From: Bemisia tabaci
Taxonomy: Eukaryota; Arthropoda; Insecta; Hemiptera; Aleyrodidae
Length of the DNA stretch: 64,000 nucleotides
Assembly (NCBI RefSeq): GCF_918797505.1
Contig: NC_092797.1
Span: 22,395,372-22,459,371, forward strand
Direction of reading: 5' to 3'
This document shows, one piece after another, positions 1-11,808 of this stretch; position 1 is the stretch's first letter, and each line of letters opens with the position of its first letter. Under the pieces are notes generated by a model. It did no database searches. It saw only the letters and a program-made list of their open reading frames with translations, and was not told the DNA's origin. Position numbers and translations under genes: made by a program.

Positions 1-1382
1 CTGTTTTGCCTGACAATAAACTAACATGAAAATTAAAAATACCCTTTTTATATAATTGAAATAAAATCAGTCGATCTTTAATCCTTCACACGATTTCTAG
101 GAGTCTTCTACACGATTAGTGGCAATTTGACAAAGAACGGAGGCTTCTTTCAATAGCATTTTCCAGTCAGAAGCTTCTGAGCCCGTTTTCTCAAAACTTC
201 ATTTTTACACTTACTGCTCTCTCCGATATCACGGCAGTCTTGTGTAAAAGGTAAAAAAGGGCACTAAGCTCTTTGGGTCAATATTTTCGAGATTTGAATC
301 CACGGCAAATGCAGAGCGAGGAAGAAAAGGGACCATCAAGTTAGTGTTCTCTTACATAAATAATTCTCTGATACAAGCCAAAATTAAGTTATTTTTCTCC
401 CATCAAACGTTAGGGGGTGGTCACTAGCCTCGGTTCGAATGAAATTCGAGGGAGGGGAAATTACTCCATCTTGTTTTTAATGAAGAATAAACGCGGAACT
501 TATTCGAGAAATAATGGATACGAACAGCAAAAGTAAAGTTAGTTCTCACGGAGACGCGGGGCTTTCGACACCATAAAAACTTTGGGAGTTTCCAAAATTT
601 TACCGCTTCGCAGTAGTGGGTGGAGGTGGCCTCACGAAAACTTACTTACTGCTCGGTCGGTTAAAAGGCCTCGCTGACGTCTCTCTTTTGAAATATACAA
701 TAGTAAATCAACTCGAAACTTTACGAGTTTCAGAAAGCAAATGGTAATCAAATTTTTAATTAAATACAGAGTTACAACCCAGCTAAATCTAATATTTTAT
801 TGATTGTTATACATCAATAAAAACTTCCCTATAAAAGTTGGTTTAAGAGGGTTTTGTAAGACAAAAATCAAATAAATTTACACTCAGAGGAAAGGCAAAT
901 TGTAACTTCCGATGAATAAAAACTATCGTGAATACTTAGAATTATTCACAGAATCTGGAATTATAACGTCACATCAGTTAAGCTTCAAGACATTCCAGTT
1001 TTTGTTCGCTGTTTCTTGAGAATAAGAAGAGGAAAAAGAGTGAATGAAGGAGTAGGAAGAGAGCCATCATGCAAAGAAGACGTGAGAAATTGAAGAGATG
1101 TGGGTGGGTATTTAATAGCGGATTTTCTGCTAGTTCGGATTTGGTATGTTTTCAATTCATATCTGTTAGGACAACAACTTTAAATGTTCTAGAATATATT
1201 TCAAGTAATTAGGACATTTTGGCGACTTCTCAAAGGGAGGATTCCATGAGTCCCTTTTTCCATTCTAACTACCTCCAACTATTTTTTCTGATGTTTTACT
1301 TCATCCCCTCTCTGCCATCGCTGTTTTCAATTAAACGAGGCATGGGAGGACATAAAAAGGGTTGCAAAAAACTTAAACTCAC
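1..1382. other. AT-rich non-coding stretch, no gene recognised
   Basis: Unique-looking AT-rich DNA with only short chance open frames. I see no repeat shared with the rest of the window and no recognisable domain. If the minus-strand splice-like site just to the right is real, this is downstream intron sequence. Confidence 0.5.
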
Positions 1383-1457
1383 CGATTTGATTCACATTAT
1401 AGGAAGCAACTACATGTAGCAAATGCACGAACAGCGATTCAGGTTGAAACTCACCTG
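1383..1457 (-). promoter_or_regulatory. Candidate recursive splice site with 72-nt RS-exon (site 1)
   Basis: Read on the minus strand, a T-rich tract (about 1456-1480, only a few purines) ends in CAG at 1457-1455 and is immediately followed by GTGAGTTTC from 1454. A second donor, TCG|GTGAGTTT, lies at 1382, which would define a 72-nt RS-exon (1454-1383). An acceptor fused to a donor, with a further donor close downstream, is the known layout of recursive-splicing ratchet points in long insect introns. Function is inferred; no transcript evidence is available. Alternatively it is an ordinary short cassette exon beginning with GTGAG. Confidence 0.5.
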
Positions 1458-2599
1458 GAAAAAAACAAACAAAGAAATTAAAATTACAATTTTGTGAGGG
1501 AACAAAACATCCAGATCCACGCAGTCAATATATTGACGTTTAAAAAAATATCTATTATATTCACAACCAAATTGAATATCCTCATTTTTAAAGTGATCGG
1601 CAATACTGGAAAAACTAATGACAATTTTCGAAGGCTCGTCTCAAAATGTGTTATGTCTTAATTTCGTACGTCCTAATTAGCTGAAATTTTGGTGATAAAA
1701 ATGATTTTTTCAATACTAATGGTAGTTGGGTCTACAAGGGAAAGGAACACAAAAGACCGAACACAGGAATAAATGTGACAAGGTTTATTCAATAAATGCA
1801 ATCGTGAATTATTAGGAAACCGAGACAAGACTGAAGCTGTGAAGCAAATCACGCATACACCAGTATCTCCGGCTAAAGAAGATACAAGAGATATACAAGA
1901 AGAAAGTTCCGAACTGCCGGACGGTTAAATATGAAGAAAAAGGAGCACCAATTCACATTGATAGCGTTGTTGACTGATAACAAAAATACAAACTGAAACC
2001 AGTCACGTGTTTCCGAGCGCTCAAAATTAAAAAGGAACTTTTCTCGCGATGGATTAATCCCATGGGAGATATGGGGAGAGAAGTAATGGCAAACGTGATA
2101 GGTCAAACGGAGAGGTTAATTCAGTAGAACTTCCTCTCCAGTCTCAAATCGAAACCAGCCTTCTCATCCTCTTAGCTCCCGTTGGAAGCGAGTAACCGTC
2201 AACTATCGATTTTCTGAAATGATGAGTTCCAAAGAGAAACCTATAGAGATATCCGACCAACTTACCAATTACCGACAGTCCCAAGCTGACAAGTAACTTT
2301 TGTTTCATGGGGGCACTGAGACTTTACCTGTCCAATACGCCGCGACAGGAATTCTCGTGTTCTCTGCCGGAAAAACCATAAAAGACTTGACGTCTATTTA
2401 AAATAATAGAGATATACTGCTTGATCAAGGAGATTACTTTCTGTTTGAATAAGTGATTTCTGTCGTGGTATATACATCGGATATACCTTTTTAATCAAAC
2501 GGGGTATTTTTCTGAGGGTGCTCGACTGAGATGTGTAGGCATCGCGCATTTTTACTGAACATTACAATACAAGAATTATATGTGAGAAAAATAAATCCT
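1458..2599. other. Non-coding stretch, nothing recognised
   Basis: AT-rich sequence without convincing ORFs or repeats shared with the window. Only sub-80-residue chance frames are present. Confidence 0.45.
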
Positions 2600-3067
2600 G
2601 AAAAGTTTTACTTATCGACGGAGCTTTCAAATTCTTTTTAGGCCATGGCAAAATATACACGCGGACGTTATTTTTTCTACACAGACGACCGCTTGCAACC
2701 TGTTTTATTCTCAAATTTTAAAAAAGAACATTCTTCGTTGTTCTTCGAGGCCCTGTTCTAAAATGTTTCAATTATTCCATTGGAAACTTTTTAAAGATGC
2801 AAGGGAAAAGGAAATAAATTATTTCTTATGAACTTTGAAAAGTTTGATTTATCGGCGGAGCTTTCAAATTGTTCTCAGGTCATTGCAAAATATACACGTG
2901 GACGTTATTTTTTCTACAGACGACCGCTTGCAATCTGTTTTATTCTCAAATTTTAAAAAAGAACATTCTTCGTTGTTCTTCAAGGCCCTGTTTTAAAACG
3001 TTTCAATTATTCCATTGGAAACTTTTTAAAGATGCAAGGGAAAAGGAAATTAATAATTTCTTATGAA
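2600..3067. repeat. Tandem duplication, two copies of about 236 bp
   Basis: Copy 1 runs about 2600-2832 and copy 2 about 2837-3067. Shared landmarks are GAAAAGTTT at 2600/2837, CGGACGTTATTTTTTCTAC, GACGACCGCTTGCAA, and TTATGAA at 2826/3061, giving an offset of 235-237 bp. The copies differ by scattered substitutions and small indels, so the duplication is not very recent. No coding potential is conserved between copies. Confidence 0.9.
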
Positions 3068-3651
3068 ATTTTCAGGTTCAGCCCGAGGTGGAAGAAATTA
3101 AAAATCAATGAAGGCTCGAATTCAAGCTCTCCAAGAAAATTATTTGAACGGAATAAATAAAAGATAAGCCCCATCAGAGAAGCGAAAAGCCAATTAACCG
3201 TAAGTAGATTCTTGCTGTTTCGTTCAACTCGAACACAAGATCCTACTTCACGCTGCCAGTTCACCAAAAAATCACCCTTTTTCGATCATTTGTAGAACGG
3301 GCGAGCATCAACTGATAAAATGGGTGAGTATATAAAATCATGTTTTCAAATTAAAATCTTACGGATTTGTAAATCTGTTCAAGTTCCAAGTCCACTATAT
3401 TCTATAAATGAAGTAGACGTGATTCTCTTAAGGGAAATGGAGAAGCGGGATTTTACATCAAATCAAACGGAACTAAGCGCCAAAATATGAGGAACTCATG
3501 AGCCGTGGGCATGTGCCAAGAGCGTTGTGAACAGGGCTCATGAGTTAAAGAGCCACGATCCCGATCTCCTCGTCCTGGTCGTCGCCACTGACGTCACTGG
3601 CGCTTTTTAATTCCCATTTATTCTTGCGGCCCTCAACTAACAAGTACACTT
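3068..3651. other. Non-coding stretch with a short hairpin at 3493-3545
   Basis: Mostly unremarkable sequence. A short inverted repeat, AACTCATGAGCC near 3493 and GGCTCATGAGTT ending near 3545, encloses about 30 nt. Its arm resembles the CAGGGCTCA motif of the hairpins at 21449-21572 and 35180-35430. Confidence 0.5.
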
Positions 3652-3900
3652 CTACCGGCTCGAGAAACGCCGTAAGACCATCACTACGTGCTAAGATTTC
3701 TTCGATAAAAACCGAATTAACTGGAAAAATGCGATATCTATTTTTCCAAAATTTTCAGAAAATTGCTTACGAAATTTAATCTAAAATATCTGAAAATTTA
3801 AAGGAAAAATATGCATGAATGTTGTCAAAAATACATGTTTTATCAAGGGAAATTTGGAAACTCTCGACTGTTCATACGACGTTCTTCCTTTGCACGGCAG
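3652..3900 (+). mobile_element. Family B MITE, diverged copy B1
   Basis: The right end matches the family B terminus well (TTCATACGACGTTCTTCC, then GCACGGCAG at 3900). The interior carries the ATTTTCAGAAAA and TCTAAAATATCTGAAAATTT signatures. The left end is degraded (GAAACGCCGTAAG near 3662). Non-autonomous and without an ORF. Confidence 0.75.
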
Positions 3901-5329
3901 ACTTCTTCATCCCTACCCGTCTCCAGAGTACCTTTATGACAGAGTATGGCCAATCGTATCTTTTATTACAGGAAAACTGTGCCGCTTTTTGATTGGTCAA
4001 CGAGTTTTTAGGCTTCATGATGCTCTTACGCCTAAATAAACAAACAAGATGGCGGCTCACCGTAACATCGATAAGAAGCTAAAATTTGACAAAAAGTTCA
4101 ATCGTGTGGCAGTAAAAATTTAAACTTCGAATAACACTTGCAAAAACAAATGAAAACACTGATAAATCGCTTTTCGCCTTAATCACAGGAGGATGTAAGA
4201 TATGCATGACCTCAAACTTGGCTTGCTGATAACAACGCATCTTCTTGTTATTTACGGCCGTAAGAAAAATCGTGTCCACCTACAATTCACGCGACCAATG
4301 AAAAACCGGCACAGAAATGGCCATACTCTGTCTAAAAAGGTACTCTACCCGTCTCTACTTCCTTAAAGCAGAAATCCGTCCATTTATCTCAGCGAAATCT
4401 CACAACCGAGGACCGACGCATTATTAATTGCACTCACACTTAGAGACTGACACTTATTATTAGTCGAGGAAGCTCAGCGTTTTGCCTAGATGTGAGGAAT
4501 TTTCCCTTTGCTTGCCTCGGATCCTGCGGCTGCTCTCCTGAACCCAATTAAAGGGAGTATTATGCACCTCTACTCACCGTGGTGGTGGTCGTATCCTCCT
4601 GAATTACATGAATCGTAAATCGTAGCCGAGTGCGTTGTCTGCAATGAGCTGTTCTCCTATCGTTCAAGTCTCTTCATCCCCCCCCCCCCCGGCCCCCTCT
4701 CTGGTCCTAAATCCCCTGCCTCTCTACGCTTATCTTTCCCGCCACTTTTCAGTGGATCTCCCGTAAGGTGGAGCTCCATTCAGTCAGTTGAATACCTCAT
4801 TACGCTCCTGAATCATAGGTGTACGGAAAAGAGGTTAGGAAAAGAAGCGGTGAGTGCAAGGACCACGGGTAACTGGTCATCAGCATCAAAATCAATGTTT
4901 CATTAATGCGCTGCTACACAATTTCATCATTTTCATACTTGTTTTATTTGTCTTAAAAACGCAGCTATGAAAAATACGGAGGTGATACTGATAGGTATCC
5001 CAACTGAGGCCTCCGGTGGTTTTGAACGCGACAAAGCCTTGGAAAGCCCTGGCGAAACTTCTGAAACTAAAGTTATCCTGAGCTACGAGCGATTTAATTT
5101 TTCACACTCAAATTTTAGATTGAAGAAACACTGATAAGAAAGAAGCAATACGCATGTGCAACAAAACTGAGCGATTAATTTGCGTTTAGGAAAACTAAAT
5201 ACGTGATGAAAGAGAGCTCCTCAAAGTCGATAGTTCCTCGGTGAAACCAAACCAATTAGACTACATTAAGCAATTAGGACCTACCATTTCTTGCTCATCC
5301 GTAAAAACGCGTGTACGCTTACGGAAAAT
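3901..5329. other. Non-coding stretch with a C run and a possible minus-strand microexon
   Basis: No gene is recognised. A C homopolymer of about 12 nt occurs at 4679-4690. On the minus strand a 21-nt segment (4598-4578) is bracketed by TTCAG and GTGAGTAG, described in the findings. Otherwise unique-looking sequence. Confidence 0.4.
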
Positions 5330-5397
5330 AATGGCATATACGTTGTTTTTAAACTGAGCCAGAAACTGTAGTTCCAAACTGCAAAATGTAGTCCAAT
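5330..5397. repeat. Family N half-element
   Basis: Shares AAACTGAGCCAGAAA and TGCAAAATGTAGTCCAA with the right arm of the inverted repeat at 61866-61999, and more distantly with 54536-54694 and 26780-26830. Only one arm is visible here, so this looks like a remnant. Confidence 0.55.
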
Positions 5398-6254
5398 AAT
5401 TACTGATTTATAAATGAAACGAAAACTTAGCGACAAAAATTCTTGCATCAAACAAACCAACAGAATTTTATACCAGATCGATGGTAATGAACGTAGATTG
5501 AAATTAAAATACGTACGAAATATGTGGGTGCGAGGCGGAACCCAAGCCAAGTCTCGTAAGTAAATGTAAGAGCCTCTGGAGATTAATCTAGGTCAAGTAT
5601 TCTAAGAACGCTGATTCATCATTAAAATTTTCTGCAAAAATAATTTAATGAGGAGCCGCGTACTTTTAATTCGCGTTTGAGGTGCCTTAGCGAAATAAGT
5701 GATACGGAATATCGACGCGGAGAAATAATATCCCTGCATAGCTCCGCCGAAAGAGAGAACCGTCGCGTCGGTAGTGAGGTTGCTGTACGCAATCATCTCG
5801 GTCTCATATCAATTTCGCGTATGCGAAAGTCCTTCTGAGCTCTTCTATGGTGTGATAACTCTTTCTTATCCTTCTCGTTCGTGGTAACAACCTTCGAGCT
5901 TTTGAAAATATGAAAGTATTCGTCTGTGTGTATGTGGTTGTTCGGCTGTGAATACGTGTACTGAGATATTCTAAGGCTCAGGGTTTTTCTAGGAGCTCTG
6001 ATGTTTTTTAAGTGCAAGAAAATAGTAAAAAGGAACCGTTGTTATTATGACGACCCCTCCTTGGAATTCAGTTTCAACCTGGAGTTCTGGTCTCAGTTGA
6101 GATTTTACCAAAAAGGAACACTGTTGAGATTACAATTTGGGTTAGAATGGAATCCATTATGAGGATTATTTGAACTATACTTGCAACGATTTTGGCTATT
6201 TTTCCGTGAAGGAAAGAAAGGATAAAGGAATGGACACCAAGATGGATGGACGTA
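5398..6254. other. Non-coding stretch, nothing recognised
   Basis: Short chance frames only. No repeat shared with the rest of the window was noticed. Confidence 0.4.
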
Positions 6255-6395
6255 GGATACTAAGATTACTATTATTTATTTTAATTATTTTGTAATAATA
6301 TATTATTTTTTAATTAGTTTCTGATAATATATTATTATTATTTAATTATTTTGTAATAATATATTATCTTTTTATGTAATAATAAAGAATTTAAA
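6255..6395. repeat. AT-rich simple repeat (ATT/AATAATAT type)
   Basis: Low-complexity run built from TAATTATTTTGTAATAATAT and TATTATT units. At least two near-identical 20-nt blocks lie about 70 bp apart. Non-coding. Confidence 0.85.
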
Positions 6396-8332
6396 AAAAA
6401 GGCCTGACCAAGAAATTGGACAGAGATTGTTTTTGTCATCGCCGTGTTCCATCACGGCCATTAATCATAACGTGTTATACTTCATAGTTTTAATTTAAAA
6501 ATGAAATAAAATTCATAGTAATTAATTTTAAAAGTTGCAATAAAGATTACCGTGATAGTGATCACAACGCGTGGGATTATACGAAGGCAATGGAACCAGT
6601 TTCATATTCATGTAAAATCTAGTTCTGCTGGGACACTAAAACAATCTCTTTCAGTGATTGAGTACTAATTTAGGTTCCAACTCCTTAACCCCGACGCACT
6701 CGGTTCCTGGTTAAACAAAATGAACCTGAAAAATCCACTCTCCGGCAAAAGAGTTTATACTTCACCCATATACAGTTAAATTTTTTAGAGGGTTCGCGGT
6801 TCGCCGTCACGCACCAAACATCATAAGTGGATTTTTCCGCCTAGTGCAATTTCATCCGTAAGAATCGCCAGGTCAACTGTCGCAGCGGGTTCTATGTCGG
6901 GCAATTCGCTACTGAGGTGGATAAAAACAACAAAAGAGGGCGAACACAGAGGAAATGCAAAACCCGAGCGCGCTTGACTGAAAAAATAGCACTCAAAATG
7001 CAAATTTCCCCTCAGCTAGTGAAACTTCAGCGGAAATGCAAGCCGCGAATTAGCAACGGAAATTCGCGCGTAGAGTGACGAGATTTGAAAAAGAAAAAAT
7101 AAAAAAGGATAAAAATAAAAAGCAGGCAGACACAAGTTTCTGGAAAAAAATGAGAGAAGAATAAAAGTAACGGTAGCGTCACTGGAGGAAACTTTGGGGC
7201 TCCAAGTTTGTGCGGCGGGAGCGGGCGAAGCTGAGTATATCTTTACATCGATTAAAAAAATAAACAAACTTTGAGTTGCCAGCGAGCAACAACACGTCTA
7301 AGTTACGAGGATATCCTCGGCATCATAAAAAAGTTGAACTGTTAGCTTCTTCGACAAGTTCTTTGCTCCGGCGTGCGGCGCGGCGCGTATTTGTTCTCAC
7401 TTTCCCGGCTACGGCGGCGAGGCTCAGCGCGTTTCCCCGGCTCCCCCTGAAAATAATCTTCGATTTTCCCTTTTCACCCTCGAATACACAAGTTTGATTT
7501 CGAAAATTCAAACTTACGAGGAAGCTTTGAATATAATTATGCTGTCGGATTCTTCGGGGATTTTCTTCCTCCCCCGCCTCTGACGCGTTGCAGTGAATTT
7601 CAAGTGAGCGGGGATCGATAAACGCAGGCTCATTGAAAAGACTTTGATTTTATTTCCACGGCTGGTCAGACTCGTATCGATGTACCCTTCATGCTTTTGC
7701 GGCCGTTCTTGTTGGGTTTGGTGCTTTTCTTCGACGGATGATCTCTAATTTATTTCCTTGATCCGCCATCTATAGCTAACGCCAACCTGTCACCAACTTA
7801 GATCAAGAATAATAAGATAAAAAAAAATACCTTGAATCTACCTCTTGCTTCATTGAAGCGGCTCGAGCAAACCTGACCAATGTTCAATACATTGTTAAAG
7901 ATTTTGGGTAGCGAGCGGGGCAACTTAACTTAAGCACATATTCTTCGTCCAGAGATGGTTGATGAGCAACTTGAAGAACAACAAATTAAACTAAAATCAT
8001 TTTTGGTGACTGATGAAAGTCGGGGTGAACGATCTCCTAGGCGAAGTTTTGGAAATTAAGTTGGGATTGATAAACAAATCAACTCTTTGGTTATCATCGA
8101 GCAAATCTGTACGTTTAATTGGACTGAGTTAAGCAGATAGGAACCAACCCACATTTTGAAAAAATTGAGTTATGAGTGGTTTTGAACTCAACCACTGCTC
8201 TACTATCTATCGCCAACAATTCAAAGTTTTTGTTGGAGCAAATTTTGCAGACATTGAACTTGAAGTTTATCTTTTACATTGAGTCTGATGCAGGAGCCAA
8301 ACTTTAAACCTCTTTTTCTCGGTTTGATCCCG
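6396..8332. other. Non-coding stretch with a GC-richer patch
   Basis: No gene is recognised. A GC-richer patch lies at about 7350-7460, where short frames exist on both strands, which is expected of GC-rich DNA rather than coding sequence. No shared repeats were noticed. Confidence 0.4.
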
Positions 8333-8366
8333 ATTTGGCTTGGTTCCTTTCTGTTTAACTCCGTCC
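8333..8366 (+). repeat. Family H end fragment
   Basis: Contains GGCTTGGTTCCTTTCTGTTT followed by AACTCCGTCC, matching the right terminus of the H element at 42004-42260. Only the terminal 30-odd bases are present. Confidence 0.5.
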
Positions 8367-8458
8367 AATTATCATCCCGATTGCCGTTATGGCTGTTCAT
8401 TGAACCACCGCTAGCGCTCTCTGCAGGAGAACTCAGAATACCGAGTTATTTCGCAGAA

Positions 8459-8689
8459 CACTGGAAAAAAAAAAATACATTGCATCTAGAGTCCACACTC
8501 TTGAAAACATCGACAAGAAAAAATACTCTTGATTCAATCAGATTTAAGCTGAAATCAAAAGGAAATCCGCTCAAATTAAGAGGCTTGGTTCTTGATTTAA
8601 GCAAAAATCCGATTGAATCAAGAGTATTTTTTCTTGTCGATGTTTTTAAGAGTCTGGACTCGAGATCCAAAGTGTTTTTTTTTCCAATG
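8459..8689 (+). mobile_element. Family A foldback MITE, copy A1
   Basis: Begins CACTGGAAAA and ends TTTTTTCCAATG. The two arms of about 100 bp are near-complementary (TACTCTTGATTCAATCAGAT against ATCCGATTGAATCAAGAGTA) around an asymmetric core that contains GCTCAAATTAAGAGGCTTGG. The core gives orientation; this copy is called plus. The 178-residue and 74-residue frames here read through the hairpin and are not genes. Confidence 0.9.
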
Positions 8690-9305
8690 AAGTTTTCGTA
8701 TTCTAGTGATCATAATTCTGAAGCGTCTTGTCCAACGTCAACCAAATACGTGCTCTGCAGATTCTCCCAAAAAAACGAAAAAATTGGGAAGCATCATAAC
8801 TTTTGCATTATGTGAATGATATCAGTACGGGATCTCTTAAATAAACTGTCTCTCGGTGATGTCACCCTTTCTATCGCAATGACTAAACGGTTAAATTGAA
8901 AACCATAGAACGCGAAAGCTCTATTTCAACTGTTAGCATTCTATTTGACCTTGAAAAAAAGGAAACCCCCGTGAGAAAAACTTCTCAGAGCAGCAACGGC
9001 AGTGGTACGGAAGGGTTGCGTTATGAACTCGCCCACCGCGAGTTCAATGTTAATTTTTCCAGGGGAGCAGGGATGCAAGACCCTCGCTTTGCCGTCAGGG
9101 TCGCGGTGCGGTGTCTGGCGTGCAGTATCAGCTGAGCCATTAGCGGGCGCATCCCTTGTCTCTGGTAATTAGCCCCTGCCCCTGCCCGAGTCGGGAGCCC
9201 CAGGCTCTTAATCCCTCCTTCGAGTCCCCCGATGTCCCCGTCCTTGAGGCTATTGTCTCCGCGCGGCTCGGCCGGGGACGCGACCGCGGTGTGGATACCC
9301 AAACG
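8690..9305. other. Non-coding stretch, GC-richer towards its right end
   Basis: Overlapping open frames occur on both strands at 9020-9370 without any recognisable motif. They extend into the neighbouring MITE, so I do not call them genes. Confidence 0.4.
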
Positions 9306-9557
9306 CTGCCGTGCCGAGGAAAATGCCGTATGAGCCTTCAGACGTTGCCAAATTTTCTTCTGTAAAACACACATTTCCTGGTAAACTTACGGATATTTTT
9401 CTTCCAATTTTTCAGAGAATGTTGTTTGTATTTTGATCTAAAGTTCCTGAAAATTTCAAGGAAAAATATTCACAATTTTCCTCATAAATAAACATTTTAT
9501 CGGAGGAAATTTGGCAACTCTCGAATGTTCATACGGCGTTCTTCCTTAGCACGGCAG
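9306..9557 (+). mobile_element. Family B MITE, copy B2
   Basis: Starts CTGCCGTGCCGAGGAAAAT and ends CCTTAGCACGGCAG. The arms GTATGAGCCTTCAGACGTTG and GGCAACTCTCGAATGTTCAT are partly complementary, and the AT-rich middle carries TTCAGAGAA and AAATTTCAAGGAAAAATATT. In this orientation the left arm has the CCTTCAGACG signature. Target-site duplication is unclear. Confidence 0.88.
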
Positions 9558-9642
9558 AACTCCCGACCGTCGACCGTGCCCAACCACCCGATGACGTCCT
9601 CGCCATGACGTGGCGCCCCTCGAAACTTTCACCCCTTGGATA

Positions 9643-9770
9643 CTCGGCCGTGCTTAAGTAAACGCCCGGTGGAAATTTGGACATTGCCAAATTTCCTCGG
9701 GTAAAGAGGAATTACCCGGGAAACCTTAATTTAAATATTTATCTTCCAATTTTTCAAAACAAATTATATC
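9643..9770 (+). mobile_element. Family B MITE fragment, left half
   Basis: CGGCCGTGCTTAAG, then ATTGCCAAATTTCCTCGG and TATTTATCTTCCAATTTTTC, match the left half of family B, starting 86 bp after copy B2 ends. The right half is missing or unrecognisable. Confidence 0.55.
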
Positions 9771-11498
9771 GTTGAAAATATTGGAGTGACATCTATGTTT
9801 TGTTCAAATGCCTATTGAAGTTGGAACTGCTGTTTTCCTCCATTTAATGTGATGCACAATTTCTACTTGTAATAATTGAATCCAGTGTTTTCTTTGCTTC
9901 ATGACTAGTATTCAATTCAAAAATATATGTTAAAGTTAGGATGATGCATTTCATTCACTGGCGCTTAGATTGCAAGCCCCATTAGAATAACGATTCTTGT
10001 TATTTCAAGTGGTTGCGGCTGTATCAGAATCATTCATATAGCATGTTAGAATAAGATATTTCTTCTATTTTCAAGCACCTAATGTGAACGATTTCTCATT
10101 CTTAAGTGCGGGCTGCGCGATCGAATTTTTTTCTTGAAAATAATAATTAAAAAACAAATAAAATGTTACCCCCCCCCCCTCCCCCAAAAAAAGGGAAATT
10201 CTCAGTGGAACGGCTTGTTTGATCTAATATCGATATTTTTATGGATTTAAGTGGGAAAAAACTGGTTCCAAGCAAACTTGCCACTGATTCCGGGGCATAG
10301 ATTGTTTGCAAAATACCGAATTTTTGCGTCGGACGATTTTTGAATCATTTCTGTGTATTACGAAATGAAAACATGCCGGAGAGATGAGCATCCCTTAATT
10401 ATAATGGTAGCATATTGAAGTAAAAAGTAGTTGAAATTGTCTAATAACACAATTTTACTTCAAAGCATGGCTTACACAATGGATGTTAATTATTTACATG
10501 CGAGTAATGCAATTACCTCCCTGAATGAGAATTGATTTTCTAACGATTTCTTGTGAGTGTCGCGTTTTTCTCGAAATTGAGAGGCAAACAAGTTATGCTT
10601 ACAGTAACGATCCAAACCTCGTCGTTACGTTTGAAGAGTGAACCGCACGCATAATGACAGCCTCGTAAAAAGTAAAAGTTATCGGGGGCTTGCATTGACG
10701 AGCGACAAACAGCGAGCAGTTCAAACGGGACGTTTTTCAATTAAAATATCTGTGGAAAGTAGCGGCCGCTCCTTCCTGTTTCTCCAGTAATTTTAAAATC
10801 ATGCCATCGAACGAGAAAAGTTGAGCGCTAAACCGAAGCTAAAACCAAGCGCAATGAGCTGCGAGGCGGAGTTGTCACTCTGGGGAGGGAAATTAAAAGA
10901 CGGAAATTCGACGACCACGGTGAAAAACGAGTAAAACTGCCGCTACGATGTGGTAACTACGCAATGAAGACAAAATCGATATTCAGTCGGGGCAAATTCA
11001 GTTATTCTTCACTGCACACAAAGAGTTAATACCATTTTGAACTCGCATACAGTCTCATGCATAGTTCGATCCGCGCGTTTTCAATGCGCCGAGCCGCGCC
11101 GCAAAACATCAAGTATTTTCAAAGAGTTCATTTGACGTCGAACCCATTCTCGTTTGAACGTGCAAGTAATAGGTAGGAGCGGTGGAATTCATTTTAATAT
11201 TCAATCCACCGGCTCAACGATGATGCGATAACTTTTTATCAAAGCTCCCCAGAACGGTAATATTAATTTATTTCCCGAGTATTAACGGCAAGTTTCGTTA
11301 AGTGCGCTCTTTAGACTGCTACTACCAACACTCGGCACAAAAGGGAATGATAATTAGACTTGTTTGTCGCATACATCACAAAAAAAGTTTCATGGGTTTA
11401 AGTTTCTTTGGGAAAATTTAAAAAAAACCGAGGACACTAGAAGACCGACACTGTAAAATTTACCACTTCGTCTTATGCGATTCTGAGCCTGCCGCATA
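9771..11498. other. Non-coding stretch, nothing recognised
   Basis: AT-rich with a C run near 10167-10180. No gene or shared repeat was identified. Confidence 0.4.
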
Positions 11499-11808
11499 CT
11501 GCCGTACTAAAGAAAAACGCCGTATAATCCTTCAGACGTTGCCGAATTTCCTTTCGATAATGTGCGCATTTTTTTTCAAAAATTTGTGGATATTTTTCAC
11601 CCATTTTTTCACTAGAGTATCATCCACAATTTGATCTACAGTATATACAAATTTAAAGGAAGTATATTCATAACAAGGTGAAAATATGGTGCTGTGTCCA
11701 CACTGGGAAAACAAACATATATTCATAACTCTTATCAAAAAATTACATTTATCGGAGGAAATTCGGTAACTCTCGAATGTTCATACGGACAATTTTTCTC
11801 AGCATGAT
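11499..11808 (+). mobile_element. Family B MITE, diverged and expanded copy B3
   Basis: The left end CTGCCGTACTAAAGAAAAAC and the arm CCTTCAGACGTTGCCGAATT are clear. The right arm reads GGTAACTCTCGAATGTTCAT but its terminus is degraded. The copy is about 60 bp longer than its relatives because the TATTCATAAC motif occurs twice (near 11667 and 11721), suggesting a small internal duplication or insertion. Confidence 0.75.

Noticed and set aside
3296..3329. Plus-strand exon-like segment between TTTGTAG and GTGAGTATA
   Set aside because: Acceptor and donor motifs are present, but it is on the opposite strand to the splice-site series, lacks an abutting donor, and GTGAGT alone occurs about 30 times by chance in a window of this size.
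8279..8815. 178-codon plus-strand frame, and similar frames at 25016, 53834, 60352 and 63428
   Set aside because: All read through family A hairpins and share peptides such as SRLLKTSTRKNTLDSIRF on both strands. They are by-products of the MITE sequence.
9021..9374. 117-codon minus-strand frame
   Set aside because: It overlaps a GC-rich patch and the left arm of a family B MITE, with no recognisable motif.
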